NCBI GenBank assembly: GCA_963702535.1
Contig: CAVPDG010000007.1
Location: 248,001-312,000 of the forward strand
Length of the DNA stretch: 64,000 bases
Direction: 5' to 3'
Source of the DNA: CAVPDG01 sp963702535
GTDB taxonomy: Bacteria; Chloroflexota; Anaerolineae; Anaerolineales; UBA4823
Below, piece after piece: positions 30,651 to 39,686 of the stretch. Below the pieces are notes generated by a model. It saw only the letters and a list, made by a program, of their open reading frames with translations, searched no databases and was not told the origin of the DNA. The translations under genes were made by a program, and so were the position numbers. Within the stretch, counting starts at the first letter, position 1, and the number at the start of each line of letters is the position of its first letter.

Positions 30651-32027
30651 ATGCGCAAACAATTCTCTCACCTGGTGCAAAGCTTGCGGAGCTTCCTCAA
30701 CCGGGGGCGCGTCCCCTATATTTTCATCCTGGTCTATATGGCGCTGGGCACGGCGCTGGTCTTCATCTTCCCCCGCTCGCTGCTCGCCTTCCTGCTCTTC
30801 ATTTCATCTGCGCTGCTGATCTACTTCCTGAAGCTCAACAAGGTCTTCAAGCTCGCCTTGATGGCAATTGCGCTGCTGTTCCTGGTGCCGGTCGTCGGCG
30901 TGCGCAATATCTTCTACCTGGAAGTGATCTTCCAGATTTGCGTCTTTGCCGCCCTGGCTTTAGGGCTCAACATCGTCGTCGGTTTTGCCGGGCTGCTCGA
31001 CCTGGGCTACGTGGCTTTTTATGCCATCGGCGCCTACCTGTGGGCTTTCTTCGGCTCTAAGCAACCCTACCTGCTCCACGAGATCCCCGGCACCGCACCG
31101 CCGGGAACGCCTTTCTTCTTGCCTGCGGATGCCTTCTTCCTGGCAGTGGCTGGCGGGGTGATCGTTGCCGGGCTGGCGGGCATCCTGCTCGGCCTGCCCG
31201 TCCTGCGCCTGCGCGGCGACTATCTGGCCATCGTCACCCTCGGCTTCGGCGAGGTGATCCGCGTCCTGGCGAACAACCTGGATAAGCCGCTCAACCTCAC
31301 CAACGGTCCGCAGGGCATCACGCCCATCCAGCGCCCGCGCCGCGCCGCTGCTGATCTTGCCCGCTATCCGCTCGGTGCTGGACCCCATCGTGGGTCACAA
31401 CATCTCCGAAGGCGAGTCTCTACAACCTGTTCTTCTATTTCGCTGCCCTGGTGGTCATCCTGATCGTGGTCGTCGTCACCCGCCGCATGGATGACTTCGC
31501 GCATCGGCCGCGCCTGGACTGCCATCCGCGAGGATGAGACCGCCGCCGTCGCCATGGGCATCCCCATCGTGCGCATGAAGCTGACTGCCTTCGCCCTGGG
31601 CGCCTCCTTCGCCGGGGCGATGGGCGTGCTCTTCGCCGCCAGCCGCACCTTCGTCAGCCCGGAGTCCTTCTCCTTCATGCAGTCCATCGGCGTGCTCTCG
31701 ATGGTCATCCTGGGCGGGCTGGGCAGCATCCCCGGCGTGATCGTCGGCGCGGCGGTGGTCACCATCCTCAACTTGCAGGTGCTGCAGGGCTTCTCGCTCT
31801 TCCTCAGCAGCCTGCGCCAGTCCGATGCGGTCATCCCCATCATCAACTTCGCCTGGAAGGACCTCTCCACCCAGCTCGACCCGGCGAAATACCAGCGCAT
31901 GCTCTTCGGCATCATCCTGGTGCTGATGATGATCTACCGCCCGGCGGGGCTGATCCCTGCCGAGCGGCGCAAGCGCGAGCTGAAAGCCGAAGACAATATC
32001 GATCCGTCCGAGATCGCGGAGCAGTGA
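30651..32027 (+). CDS. livM: branched-chain amino-acid ABC transporter permease LivM (frameshifts near 31345-31490)
   Basis: About 459 residues, with indels around 31345, 31420 and 31490. LivM features: LALGLNIVVGFAGLLDLGYVAFYAIGAYLWA (in parts NIVVGFAGLLDLGYVAF), LPVLRLRGDYLAIVTLGFGEVIRV, NGPQGI, then after the indels GRAWTAIREDETAAVAMGI (EAA loop) and SIPGVIVGAAVV. The C-terminus RPAGLIPAERRKREL is cytoplasmic. Starts 15 bp after livH. The indels fall between conserved helices whose flanks are intact, so it is probably functional in the organism. Confidence 0.9.
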
Positions 32028-32030
32028 GCC

Positions 32031-32828
32031 ATGGCACTACTGGAAACCAAGGGAGTTACCAAGCGTTTTGGCGGGCTGCTGGCGGTCAACCGGATGGATT
32101 TTATCCTGGAGCAGGGCAGCATCGTCAGCATCATCGGTCCCAACGGGGCCGGCAAGACCACCTTCTTCAACACCCTCACCGGTTTGTACAAGCCGGAGGA
32201 GGGGCAGATCGTCTTCGACGGGCACCAGACTCGTTGGGCTGCGCTCCGACCAGATCACCTCGCTGGGCATGGCGCGCACCTTCCAGAACATCCGCCTCTT
32301 CGGCGCCATGACCGTCATCGAGAACGTGCTGGTGGGCATGTACCCGCGCTTGCGCCAGTCGATGGCAGATGCCATCATCCGCACGCGCAAATTCCACAAA
32401 GAAGAGGAGCACGCCCAGACCCGGGCGCAGGAGCTGCTGGCTTACGTGGGTCTCTCCGGGCTGGGCAACGAGCTGGCGCGCAACCTGCCCTATGGTCAGC
32501 AGCGCCGCGTCGAGATCGCCCGCGCCCTGGCTTCCAATCCCAAGCTGCTGCTGCTGGATGAGCCGACCGCCGGCATGAACCCCGCGAGACCGACGAAGCC
32601 GTGCACCTCTTCCGCCGCCTGCGCGATGACCTGGCGGTCACCATCCTGCTGATCGAGCACTCCATGCGCGTGGTGATGGATATCTCCGAGCGCGTCACCG
32701 TCATGGACTACGGTCAGAAGATCGCCGAGGGGCTGCCGGCGGAGATCAGCAACGACCCGCGCGTCATCGAAGCCTACCTGGGGCGCGAGGCAACCAGCCT
32801 GGCGGCAGAGCCGGTGGAGGACTGCGTC
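32031..32828 (+). CDS. livG: branched-chain amino-acid ABC transporter ATPase LivG (frameshifts near 32225 and 32585)
   Basis: About 266 residues. Walker A IGPNGAGKTT; Q-loop region GMARTFQNIRLFGAMTV; signature LPYGQQRRVEIARAL; Walker B LLLLDEPTAGMNP; H-loop LLIEHSMRVVM. The family-typical end is GLPAEISNDPRVIEAYLG. Indels sit at about 32225 (between the strands after Walker A) and at about 32585 (just after Walker B). No stop codon separates it from livF: the frame runs on through VEDCV into the livF ATG, so it is either a true LivG-LivF fusion or a stop lost to an indel. Confidence 0.9.
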
Positions 32829-33542
32829 ATGAGCCTGCTCGAGCTGAATGAAGTCCACTCCTATTACGGGCACATCCACGCCCTGCAGGGCATCTCGCTG
32901 CACGTCGAGGAGGGCGAGATCGTCTCGCTGATCGGCGCCAACGGCGCCGGCAAGAGCACCACGCTGCGCACCATCTCCGGGCTCATCCACCCGCGCAGCG
33001 GCTCCATCCAGCTCGGCGGCAAGGCGATCGCCGGCATGGCGCCGCACCTGATCGTCGCCCAGGGCGTGGGGCACGTGCCCGAAGGCAGGGGCATCTTCCC
33101 CCGCCTGACCGTCAAGGAAAATCTGGAGATGGGCGCCTACACCATCGACAGCCCGGTCGAAGTCGACCAGCGCATGGAGTACGTCTTCGAGCTCTTCCCG
33201 CGCCTCAAGGAGCGCCTGTACCAGAAGGGCGGCACGCTCTCCGGCGGCGAGCAGCAGATGCTGGCCACCGGGCGCGGCCTGATGCTCAAGCCGCGCATCC
33301 TGCTCATGGACGAGCCTTCGATGGGCCTCGCCCCGGTGCTGGTGGAAGCCATCTTCGCCGTCATCCGCAGCCTGAACAAGGGCGGCACCACCATCCTGCT
33401 CGTCGAGCAGAACGCCCTGATGGCGCTCTCCGTCGCCAGCCGCGGCTACGTGCTGCAGAACGGGCGCATCGTGGTCAGCGACACGGCTGAGAATCTCAAG
33501 AAGAACGAGATGGTGCGGGCGGCCTATCTGGGGGTTAAATAA
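32829..33542 (+). CDS. livF: branched-chain amino-acid ABC transporter ATPase LivF
   Basis: 237 residues from ATG 32829 (MSLLELNEVHSYYGHIHALQ). Walker A IGANGAGKSTT, signature TLSGGEQQMLATGRGLM, Walker B ILLMDEPSMGLAPVLV, H-loop LLVEQNALMALSVA, and the LivF-type VGHVPEGRGIFPRLTV. Full length for LivF. In the assembled sequence it is in frame with livG. It energises the LivHM channel together with LivG. Last gene of the operon. Confidence 0.93.
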   Translation: MSLLELNEVHSYYGHIHALQGISLHVEEGEIVSLIGANGAGKSTTLRTISGLIHPRSGSIQLGGKAIAGMAPHLIVAQGVGHVPEGRGIFPRLTVKENLEMGAYTIDSPVEVDQRMEYVFELFPRLKERLYQKGGTLSGGEQQMLATGRGLMLKPRILLMDEPSMGLAPVLVEAIFAVIRSLNKGGTTILLVEQNALMALSVASRGYVLQNGRIVVSDTAENLKKNEMVRAAYLGVK

Positions 33543-33646
33543 CTTGATTTCTGGATAAGCAGAGGTTTTGATTGCTGCATGCGGCAAAGCTGCACGCAGT
33601 ATTCAAAAATTCACTCGCTTGTTCCACATTCTGAATAGAGGTGTGA

Positions 33647-34209
33647 ATGGCTCGATTAATTTACTCCGCCATCTGCTCCCTGGATGGCTACATCGAAGAC
33701 AGTAGCGGTAACTTCGATTGGGCTGAGCCAGACGAGCAGGTGCATCGCTTCGTCAATGACCTGGAGCGTGACGGCTGGTACACACCTGTACGGGCGGCGC
33801 ATGTACGAGATGATGACCGTCTGGGAGACCGACCCATCCTTTACCGCTGATTCTCCCATCCTGCGCGACTTCGCCCAAATCTGGCAGTCTGCGGATAAGA
33901 TCGTCTACTCGACCACGCTGGCAGCGGTCTCGACCGCACCGCACGCGCCTCGAGCGCAGCTTCGACCCGCAGGCGATCCGCCATCTCAAAGAGTCCTCGG
34001 AGGGCGAGCTGCTCATCGGCGGTAGCAACCTCGCCGGGCAAGCCTTCGCAGCCGGGCTGGTCGATGAGTGCCATCTCTTCCTGGCGCCGGTCGTTGTGGG
34101 CGGTGGGAAACCCTGGCACCCGGCTGGCTTGCGCCTGGACCTGGATCTGCTCGACCTGCGCCGCTTCGCTGGCGGGATGGTCTTCCTGCGTTACCGCGTG
34201 AAAACCTAA
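33647..34209 (+). CDS. dihydrofolate reductase/RibD C-terminal-like protein (frameshifted)
   Basis: About 187 residues once indels at about 33782 and 33940 are bridged. The start MARLIYSAICSLDGYIED is the classic beginning of the RibD-C/DHFR-like family, followed by YGRRMYEMMTVWE, KIVYSTTL, LLIGGSNLAGQAFAAGLVDECHLFLAPVVVGGGKP and a final strand FAGGMVFLRYRVKT. Members are NADPH-dependent reductases of pteridine- or pyrimidine-like substrates, often of unknown role in bacteria. It sits alone after the liv operon, with the Ddn-like gene converging on it. Confidence 0.78.
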
Positions 34210-34252
34210 AAACTCGCCGCTATCCCGTACTGGCGATATTTGAGTTGTGACC

Positions 34253-34672
34253 TTATGGGTTGGGATGCAATAGGATCAGCGGTATTTCCCGTGTCGTCTT
34301 CTTCTCGTAACCGGCATACGAAGGCGCAGTAGAAATCACCTGGCGCCACGCCTGCGCCCGGGCGTCGCCGGAGAGCACTTCAGCGGTGGAGGGGATCACC
34401 TTGTCACCCACCTGCACCGTAACCTGCGAGTTGCTCTTTACATTGTAGTACCACGCCGGGTTCTTGGGTCCCCCGGCGTTGGAGGCGACAATGATATACC
34501 CGCTTTCATGATTGAAGCGTCCCAGCGGTGTGGTGCGTGCTTTGCCACTCTTGCGCCCTGTGGTGGTGAGTAAGAGCACGTCGAAGCCGCGCATCCTCCC
34601 ACCTACTTTGCCTCCGGTTAACCGGTAGATCCAGATATAAATTGCATTAAATGCACCAAACAATAATTTCAC
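34253..34672 (-). CDS. F420-dependent nitroreductase/quinone reductase (Ddn-like)
   Basis: 139 residues, full length. The family pattern is plain: GGRMRGFDVLLLTTTGRKSGKARTTPLG, YIIVASNAGGPKNPAWYYNVKSN, VTVQVGDKVI and YEKKTTREIPLILLHP. These split-beta-barrel proteins bind F420H2 and reduce quinones, nitro compounds or unsaturated lipids. It supports F420 use in this organism together with the LLM enzyme at 17273. It converges on the RibD-like gene, with 43 bp between the stop codons. Confidence 0.88.
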   Translation of the reverse strand: MKLLFGAFNAIYIWIYRLTGGKVGGRMRGFDVLLLTTTGRKSGKARTTPLGRFNHESGYIIVASNAGGPKNPAWYYNVKSNSQVTVQVGDKVIPSTAEVLSGDARAQAWRQVISTAPSYAGYEKKTTREIPLILLHPNP

Positions 34673-34733
34673 GCTTCACCTTCTCTGACAGCACGCGTCC
34701 TGTTTTGCGAATGGGCCAGCTTTCCGGTTGACG

Positions 34734-34766
34734 AGACCCCCGTTTTCTGGCAGAAAATGGGGGTCT
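34734..34766. repeat. CCCGTTTTCTG hairpin, copy 2
   Basis: AGACCCCCGTTTTCTG-GCAGAAAA-TGGGGGTCT forms a long stem with a short loop. It is related to copies at 20556 and 61850. It lies upstream of the Ddn-like gene and just outside the left end of the integron array. Confidence 0.65.
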
Positions 34767-35045
34767 CTGCTTGATTCTTATACTGGATGAATGGGATTAA
34801 TTATATCAGTATAGGTGGAAATAAAACGAAATAGCAGTGATTGTCACCAAATTTCACCATGCCTGCAAGTGTAAGCAGTTTCTGAATGTATGGTTATTTT
34901 AGTAATGGTTGCGAGAGCGCAAATATCGACCTATTGTAGTTGGAATTCTGGTAATCCGATTTCTGTAGCTGATTAGCTGAAACCGCAGTCTAGTAAATAT
35001 GAGTACAAGGCATCGCCGATCTTTCCGAACAATTGGAGGGATAGA
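34767..35045. other. non-coding AT-rich spacer at the distal end of the cassette array
   Basis: About 280 bp without a credible gene on either strand. It separates backbone genes from the most distal attC, so the left border of the integron lies here or at 35046. Confidence 0.5.
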
Positions 35046-35173
35046 GGAGAACGGCCTCGAGCTATGCTGCCCGGCGGCTCAGGCCTCGCCCTTCCATTGT
35101 ATGAGAGGAAGACAGGCAATGGGCCGTTCACTTTCCGCCCGCCAGCCGGGTCAGCATCAGCGAGTTGTTAGGC
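35046..35173 (-). repeat. attC of the SnoaL-like lipoprotein cassette (most distal)
   Basis: 128 bp. Right outer core GTTAGGC is good; the left outer core (GGAGAAC) is degenerate, as often at the end of an array. Inner part ACGGCCTCGAGCTA and GCATCAGCGAGTTGTT match the attC at 46284. Confidence 0.7.
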
Positions 35174-35319
35174 GGCGTGCTGGTCCGAAGGGGCCAGGAC
35201 TGCTCGGCCATACTCGAAGGATCACCCGCTGCTGGAGTACGGGCCCTTCGTCCGCGCAACCCGTCATGCAGTTCAATGACCTTGTTGATGCCCATTGCTT
35301 GCGCTGGCCCCCGGCAGTG

Positions 35320-35767
35320 TCATGGCGAGATGTAGTACCAAGTCTCATTCACTATTCTTCCGTCCTTGAATTCGAGGATCACAGTCGCGGGTATGGGAGT
35401 GGGCGGGCCACCTTCTGGTTCCGCATACATGACCTCTAGCACGGCAAACCTGCCGGTATTCGTCACCATGTAGGACTTAGCCTCCGTCGTGAAGCCCTCC
35501 CCTCGGAATGACACCGGGACAACACCCTGCAGGTCCATCAGGCGCTCAACATCACAGCTATAGTTCATGCCGCAGTCCTTCCAGGTGAGGTCATTCGAAT
35601 ACAAGGACAGGAGCGCCTGCGCATCAAGATCGTTGTAGGCCGCGATCCATTTCTCCACAATGGCCTGTGATTCTGGCGTAGGGATCGTCCGGCACCGTAG
35701 CTTTGACCCCTCCGCAAGCGGAGAGCGCAACGGCAAGAAGAGCGGTTGCGAGGAACAGTTTCTTCAT
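35320..35767 (-). CDS. cassette gene: lipoprotein with NTF2/SnoaL-like domain (one frameshift)
   Basis: About 149 residues across an indel near 35690. ATG 35767 follows a GGGAGA site. Signal peptide MKKLFLATALLAVAL with lipobox LSAC. After the frame change the mature part reads IVEKWIAAYNDLDAQALLSLYSNDLTW and ends VILEFKDGRIVNETWYYISP, the usual N- and C-terminal helices and strands of SnoaL-like folds. A lipid-anchored NTF2-like protein is predicted; ligand unknown. It is the last cassette from intI. Confidence 0.7.
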
Positions 35768-35820
35768 GTTTTTTCTCCCAGTCGCTCTGGATAGATGAGC
35801 AACGCTTCGCGCATTGCGCC

Positions 35821-35947
35821 GCCCAACGGTTTGGCTCAGCGGTAGGGGCGGCGCGGACATGGTCTCTCACGATTATCGCGCCATTTCTGGTAAAACGCAC
35901 CCCGTTTGCAAGCGGCGAACCCGCTGTCTGCTGCGCCGGTGTTAGGC
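35821..35947 (-). repeat. attC of the small membrane protein cassette
   Basis: 127 bp between GCCCAAC (35821) and GTTAGGC (35941). Internal complementary arms (CGGTTTGGCTCAGC; GCGCCGGT) give a strong hairpin on the folded strand. Confidence 0.85.
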
Positions 35948-35962
35948 AGCCGCTTCACGCAT

Positions 35963-36389
35963 TCAAGCTGGCCGGCGACGGTTGCGAATGAACATGGCAA
36001 CCGAGCCGACCGCGCCAACGATGAAGGCTGCAGGGCAGATCATAGCGATGATTATATTAACGGCATTGACGACGGGGCTCTCCAGCAGATCCTGGAGCGC
36101 ACCTGCTGTTGCCGGATCCTGGGCAGCAGTATCGAGAATGATGTTCAGAATGATGTAGAGAACAAAACCGAGTATCGACGCAAGCAGCAGGAATCATGAA
36201 CTGCCTTGCGGTTCTCCAGGGGTGGACGAATGCAAGGACAAAGGCAATAGCCGCAAGAAAGGCTAAAAGGATACCGGGCAGATTATCGTCGATACCTGCA
36301 GCGGCAGCGGCAATTGCCAGCAAGCCACAGATCGCCAGGAGGATAAGCGTCATTTTTCTGTTGTGTGGAGTTGAAAAAGCACTGGTCAT
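35963..36389 (-). CDS. cassette gene: small four-helix membrane protein (frameshift near 36190)
   Basis: About 142 residues after bridging an indel at about 36185. Helices: LILLAICGLLAIAAAAAG, LPGILLAFLAAIAFVLAF, ILGFVLYIILNIILD and VNAVNIIIAMICPAAFIVGAV, then a basic end FIRNRRRPA. No known family. The second part is in a different frame from the first, but the fused reading is a typical integral membrane protein. Stop lies 16 bp from its attC, as usual for a cassette gene. Confidence 0.6.
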
Positions 36390-36427
36390 GATTGCCTCTT
36401 TTTTGATGGTGGATTTTGTCTATGGCT

Positions 36428-36552
36428 GCCTGACGTATGGAGTTACTCGGCGATGCCGACTGCGGCGCGCTGGAAGGGGACGAGAAATCGAGATGAAAGA
36501 AGGAGTGAAGCTGCCAGCGGAGGCAGCGTCCGAGTTGAACGGTTGGTCAGGC
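36428..36552 (-). repeat. candidate attC of the lipase cassette (variant cores)
   Basis: Outer cores are GCCTGAC and GTCAGGC, symmetric but with GAC/GTC in place of AAC/GTT. At 125 bp the spacing equals the other attC sites, and the stop codon of the lipase overlaps the right core. Activity with non-consensus cores is uncertain. Confidence 0.55.
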
Positions 36553-37167
36553 ACATGCCGCCATTCGATCAAGGATGATATCCGCTACACGGGAGCTTGC
36601 AGGAATTAGCGGATGAATTACCGGCACATGCTCGACATCGGTTATCCAGTCTGCCTGCAACTCTGATTCTGAGACTACGCCGTCATTGAGCTCAAATCCG
36701 AACGGACTATGTTCGCCGTAGAACCCCCGAGTCCCAAGAATGCTGGTGGTTTGGACGTTGACTGGACCGATAGCTTTCATTCTCAGGCTTGACGCGAGTA
36801 ACTGACCACAATCTCCAGTGATTGCCCGATAAACGAAGCGTTTTCGCAGCTTCTTGGCTAGAATCGCAGGCCGAACTGGGGAACCCAACAGGAATAGATG
36901 TTTTGGCGGATTCGTTCCGTGAGGCAACTCCCGGAGGGCACTTCTTAGCAAAACCCCACCCAATGAGTGCCCAATTAAAACATACTCTCCCTGAGATGCC
37001 ATCTGGATAATCCGAACCCGAAGACGATTTCGGATCGCCTCAAAGTCATTGAACGCAGCCGAATAACCAAAAACGCTTACTGCGTATCCATTAGCTCTCA
37101 ACCGTAACAGGATGGGCATTCCCGAAATTGGGGTTCTACCCATGCCATGGACGAAAAGAACGTGCAT
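36547..37167 (-). CDS. cassette gene: alpha/beta hydrolase (lipase/esterase)
   Basis: 206 residues, intact. Lipase-like landmarks: VLFVHGMGRTPISGM at the start (oxyanion loop HGMG), nucleophile elbow LIGHSLGGVLLRSAL, a LFLLGSPVRP strand, acidic region FELNDGVVSESEL and catalytic histidine candidate in VEHVPVIHPLIP. No signal peptide, so likely cytoplasmic. Expected to hydrolyse esters of short acyl chains. The TGA overlaps the candidate attC core. Codon usage is less GC-rich than the backbone. Confidence 0.8.
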   Translation of the reverse strand: MHVLFVHGMGRTPISGMPILLRLRANGYAVSVFGYSAAFNDFEAIRNRLRVRIIQMASQGEYVLIGHSLGGVLLRSALRELPHGTNPPKHLFLLGSPVRPAILAKKLRKRFVYRAITGDCGQLLASSLRMKAIGPVNVQTTSILGTRGFYGEHSPFGFELNDGVVSESELQADWITDVEHVPVIHPLIPASSRVADIILDRMAACA

Positions 37168-37182
37168 TGAACTTTCCTTGGT

Positions 37183-37319
37183 GCTTAACGGTTTGGCTCA
37201 GGCGCAGCGGTGGGGCAGGGGAGACGCATTTGCTATTATCGCGACTTCTGGCAAACGCGGCGCATCCCCTCAGCAGCGAAGCCGCTGTCGCCTGCAGCCG
37301 GTGTTGGGCGGCTATTCTT
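37183..37319 (-). repeat. attC of the DUF2177 cassette
   Basis: 137 bp between GCTTAAC and GTTGGGC. Contains GGTTTGGCTCAGGCGCAGC and the complementary GCTGTCGCCTGCAGCCGGTG. Good match to consensus cores. Confidence 0.85.
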
Positions 37320-37322
37320 TTT

Positions 37323-37724
37323 CTAACCAAGCCACTTGCCTGCAAGAAAACCAACACAACTTACTGCAATGCTCAAGACAGTTCCCCATGCCAGATCAAC
37401 AATAGTGATGAGCAGCGGCCAATCCTTCACAGTAGCGAGATTGGTCAGATCATAGGTTGCGTATGTAACGAGTCCAAACAAGGCCGCGCGCAGGATGGTT
37501 GTTTTGAGCGAATTATCCTCCAAGCCTGGTAAAACCACGAACACCAAGATTCCCGCGATGAACAGCAAATAGAAAATTATTGCCGCGACCCAATTCGTAT
37601 TAGGACTCAATAGAAAACCGAGTTGCTTGCGATAGAAAGTGCGAGCAACAAGGCCAAGCCAGACCATGTCAATCGCGAAGAATGCGATAAGTGTTGCGAG
37701 ATAGAGTTTGATGTAAAAAGCCAT
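37323..37724 (-). CDS. cassette gene: DUF2177 family membrane protein
   Basis: 133 residues, intact. Four membrane helices. Typical DUF2177 landmarks: YLATLIAFFAIDMVWLGLVA at the start, FYRKQLGFLL, LFGLVTYATYDLTNLAT and a final WGTVLSIAVSCVGFLAGK. Function of the family is unknown. A complete one-gene cassette: ATG close to one attC, stop four bases from the other. Confidence 0.85.
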   Translation of the reverse strand: MAFYIKLYLATLIAFFAIDMVWLGLVARTFYRKQLGFLLSPNTNWVAAIIFYLLFIAGILVFVVLPGLEDNSLKTTILRAALFGLVTYATYDLTNLATVKDWPLLITIVDLAWGTVLSIAVSCVGFLAGKWLG

Positions 37725-37750
37725 AATTCATCCTTTCTTTGCAGTTGGCA

Positions 37751-37883
37751 GCCCAACGGCTGGCGTTACCGGCAAGCGCGGGATTTGGCGGAAAAAACCA
37801 CCAGACGCCGAATTCGCCGTTGGGGGCTGAATCCCGAAAGTGTGGGCAAAGCCCGCACTTGTCCAGTGCACGCGGTGTTGGGC
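37751..37883 (-). repeat. attC of the GNAT cassette
   Basis: 133 bp between GCCCAAC and GTTGGGC. Inner arms GGCTGGCGTTACCGGCAAG and GTCCAGTGCACGCGGT pair imperfectly, leaving the extrahelical bases expected of attC. Confidence 0.88.
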
Positions 37884-37925
37884 GGCAATGCTCGTTGCTT
37901 TGTCTTTGCTTCTTCTATCGACCTT

Positions 37926-38468
37926 CTACTCACATAATTTCTGACACATGATATGCACTATTTGAGTCTTATTGCCAAATGATCTTGGCTCGGTGTCTCG
38001 AATGAATTCAAATCCCATCTTACTCCAAAACTGATAGGCACGTTCATTATCCTCGACTACCCCAAGCATGATGGCTTTCCCCCCATTCATTTTGACGTAT
38101 TTGGTAAACCCTTTCAGTACCTTTTCGCCAACCCCTTGCGAGCGGATTTCGGGTACAAGCAAAAGTAGACCAATCCACCAAGTTGCTTCATCTGGATACC
38201 AACGCATGACATCAAGTACACCAATTAATTCATTCACTGGATCAACGATTTCAAATATAAATTTGTCGTCTGCTGATCTTCCCGGTGGCAAATCTTGGAA
38301 CTCTTCTTCTGCGGCATTTTGACCCGCAGGATGACCATCAACGAGAAGCATGTAATCTACACATTTCTCATATAGTCTTTGAATTACCTTGACATCTTCA
38401 TACGTCAAAAGATGAACGGAATAATCTTGTTCCTCAACATCAAAGGCAATTTCATTAATGTCGTTCAT
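37926..38468 (-). CDS. cassette gene: GNAT-family N-acetyltransferase
   Basis: 180 residues, intact. The acetyl-CoA binding motif A is IGLLLLVPEIRSQGVGEKVL, followed by motif B MLGVVEDNERAYQFWSKMGFEFI. The DVMRWYPDEATWWIG strand is typical of the antibiotic/amine acetyltransferase branch. It would transfer acetyl groups from CoA to an amine, perhaps an antibiotic or a protein N-terminus. GNAT enzymes are among the most common integron cassette products. Confidence 0.88.
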   Translation of the reverse strand: MNDINEIAFDVEEQDYSVHLLTYEDVKVIQRLYEKCVDYMLLVDGHPAGQNAAEEEFQDLPPGRSADDKFIFEIVDPVNELIGVLDVMRWYPDEATWWIGLLLLVPEIRSQGVGEKVLKGFTKYVKMNGGKAIMLGVVEDNERAYQFWSKMGFEFIRDTEPRSFGNKTQIVHIMCQKLCE

Positions 38469-38492
38469 TTCTGCATATCTTTATGGTTTGCC

Positions 38493-38613
38493 GCCCAACG
38501 GTTTGCGTCAGCCGCCGCTGATGGGGAAAGCCTTGACAGGTGGGAAGACGCTCATCCTATACCAGCGCGGAAAATGCCCCCAATTCAGCGGTCGGCTGCA
38601 CGCATTGTTAGGT
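38493..38613 (-). repeat. attC of nucleotidyltransferase cassette, copy 1
   Basis: 121 bp between GCCCAAC and GTTAGGT. Nearly identical to the attC sites at 43332 and 58149 (shared CGTCAGCCGCCGCTGATGG and GGTCGGCTGCACGCATT). Confidence 0.9.
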
Positions 38614-38657
38614 GGCGTCTGCAACGGAAACGACATTGGTTGCGTATGACACTCCAA

Positions 38658-39485
38658 TCAACGGATATGACTATCATTCAATTCCTGCAATTGACTCATC
38701 AGTATTTGTTCGAGAGCGGTCTGATAGGTTAGCCTGTGAGCTCTTGCCAAGCTAGGAGCTAGCTCTTGATAAACGTCGCAAATTACGAGGCCAGCCCGCA
38801 ACATGGGTTCATACTCCATCGCACAGTACGTAGGCTGTAATGGGGCTAGCTGGTCGATGGGCATAGCGTGCTCAATCTTGAAATACGGCTCCTCGCCTCC
38901 ATAGGCATCGGAGAAGTTATATCGTAAGCGCGCCAGATTGACACAGATCTGACGGAGAACCTCGAGCTGACCGTACGCAAACCAAAGTTGCCCGCGTGCC
39001 ATTGCCTTAATGAAATGGGATAATTCATGCCAGAACCAGTCGAGTTGTCGACGGAGGATCCCGATTTGTTCCACCTCGTCTGCCACTTGGATCGGGAACA
39101 CTTCCCCAGCCAGAACCCCTTTTTTATCGAGGAGTACTTTGTAAGCTCCTCCGTGGATGTCATGAAAGTTGCTCTCCCTACCAAACCAAATTTCGCAGTC
39201 CGCGCCATTGGAAAAAATAACGAAGTATCCATGAGCCCTGCCAAAGTCTTCTAGAAATAAGGGCTCGCCCAGGAGACGAATGAAGCGTTCCCGTTCAGCC
39301 AGAAATGTCTCGTACGTCTGATCTGTTGTGATGAAGAACAGATCCAGATCCGAGTATTTGTCAGCCTTGTCTTCTGCATACGAGCCACCCAAAAACGCGG
39401 CGACAATCCGCTCATCTGCCTGACAAGCACTTATGAATCGTTCTAGGACATCTTGATAATGATCTGGCAGCTGCATTTTGTTCAT
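38658..39485 (-). CDS. cassette gene: aminoglycoside/lincosamide-type nucleotidyltransferase, copy 1
   Basis: About 275 residues, the intact copy of three. Start at ATG 39485 or 39476 (the latter has AAGGA at better spacing). The N-terminal nucleotidyltransferase core is clear: FLGGSYAEDKADKYSDLDLFFIT has GGS and DxD metal ligands at about residues 33-48, with the third acid likely in NGADCEIWFG. The C-terminal half is helical (FWHELSHFIKAMARGQLWFAYGQLEVLRQ), as in AadK/LinF-type enzymes that adenylylate aminoglycosides or lincosamides. Substrate is inferred; no resistance is claimed. Copies 2 and 3 lie at 43496 and 58315. Confidence 0.82.
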   Translation of the reverse strand: MNKMQLPDHYQDVLERFISACQADERIVAAFLGGSYAEDKADKYSDLDLFFITTDQTYETFLAERERFIRLLGEPLFLEDFGRAHGYFVIFSNGADCEIWFGRESNFHDIHGGAYKVLLDKKGVLAGEVFPIQVADEVEQIGILRRQLDWFWHELSHFIKAMARGQLWFAYGQLEVLRQICVNLARLRYNFSDAYGGEEPYFKIEHAMPIDQLAPLQPTYCAMEYEPMLRAGLVICDVYQELAPSLARAHRLTYQTALEQILMSQLQELNDSHIR

Positions 39486-39515
39486 ATCCTTACTCACGAT
39501 CACTGTACATCAGCC

Positions 39516-39645
39516 ACCTAACGGTTTGCGTTACCTGCGCTGGGGCGGGGACGGCGAAGCCGTCCAACTGGAAAAAGGCTAAGGCGTAGAAAACTGCTTG
39601 GAATGTGCGCAGAATCCCCAGCGTCAGGTGCACGCGGTGTTAGGC
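39516..39645 (-). repeat. attC of methyltransferase cassette, copy 1
   Basis: 130 bp between ACCTAAC and GTTAGGC. Shares GGTTTGCGTTACCTGCGCTG and GCGTCAGGTGCACGCGGT with the copy at 57083. Confidence 0.9.
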
Positions 39646-39686
39646 GGCAATCTTATAGCCGATTTAGGGGCGGACTTCCGCCAATG

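Noticed and set aside
39027..39254. An open frame on the + strand, repeated identically at 45796 and 58687, considered as a gene.
   Set aside because: It is antisense to the nucleotidyltransferase and is repeated only because that gene is repeated; no ribosome site or family match.
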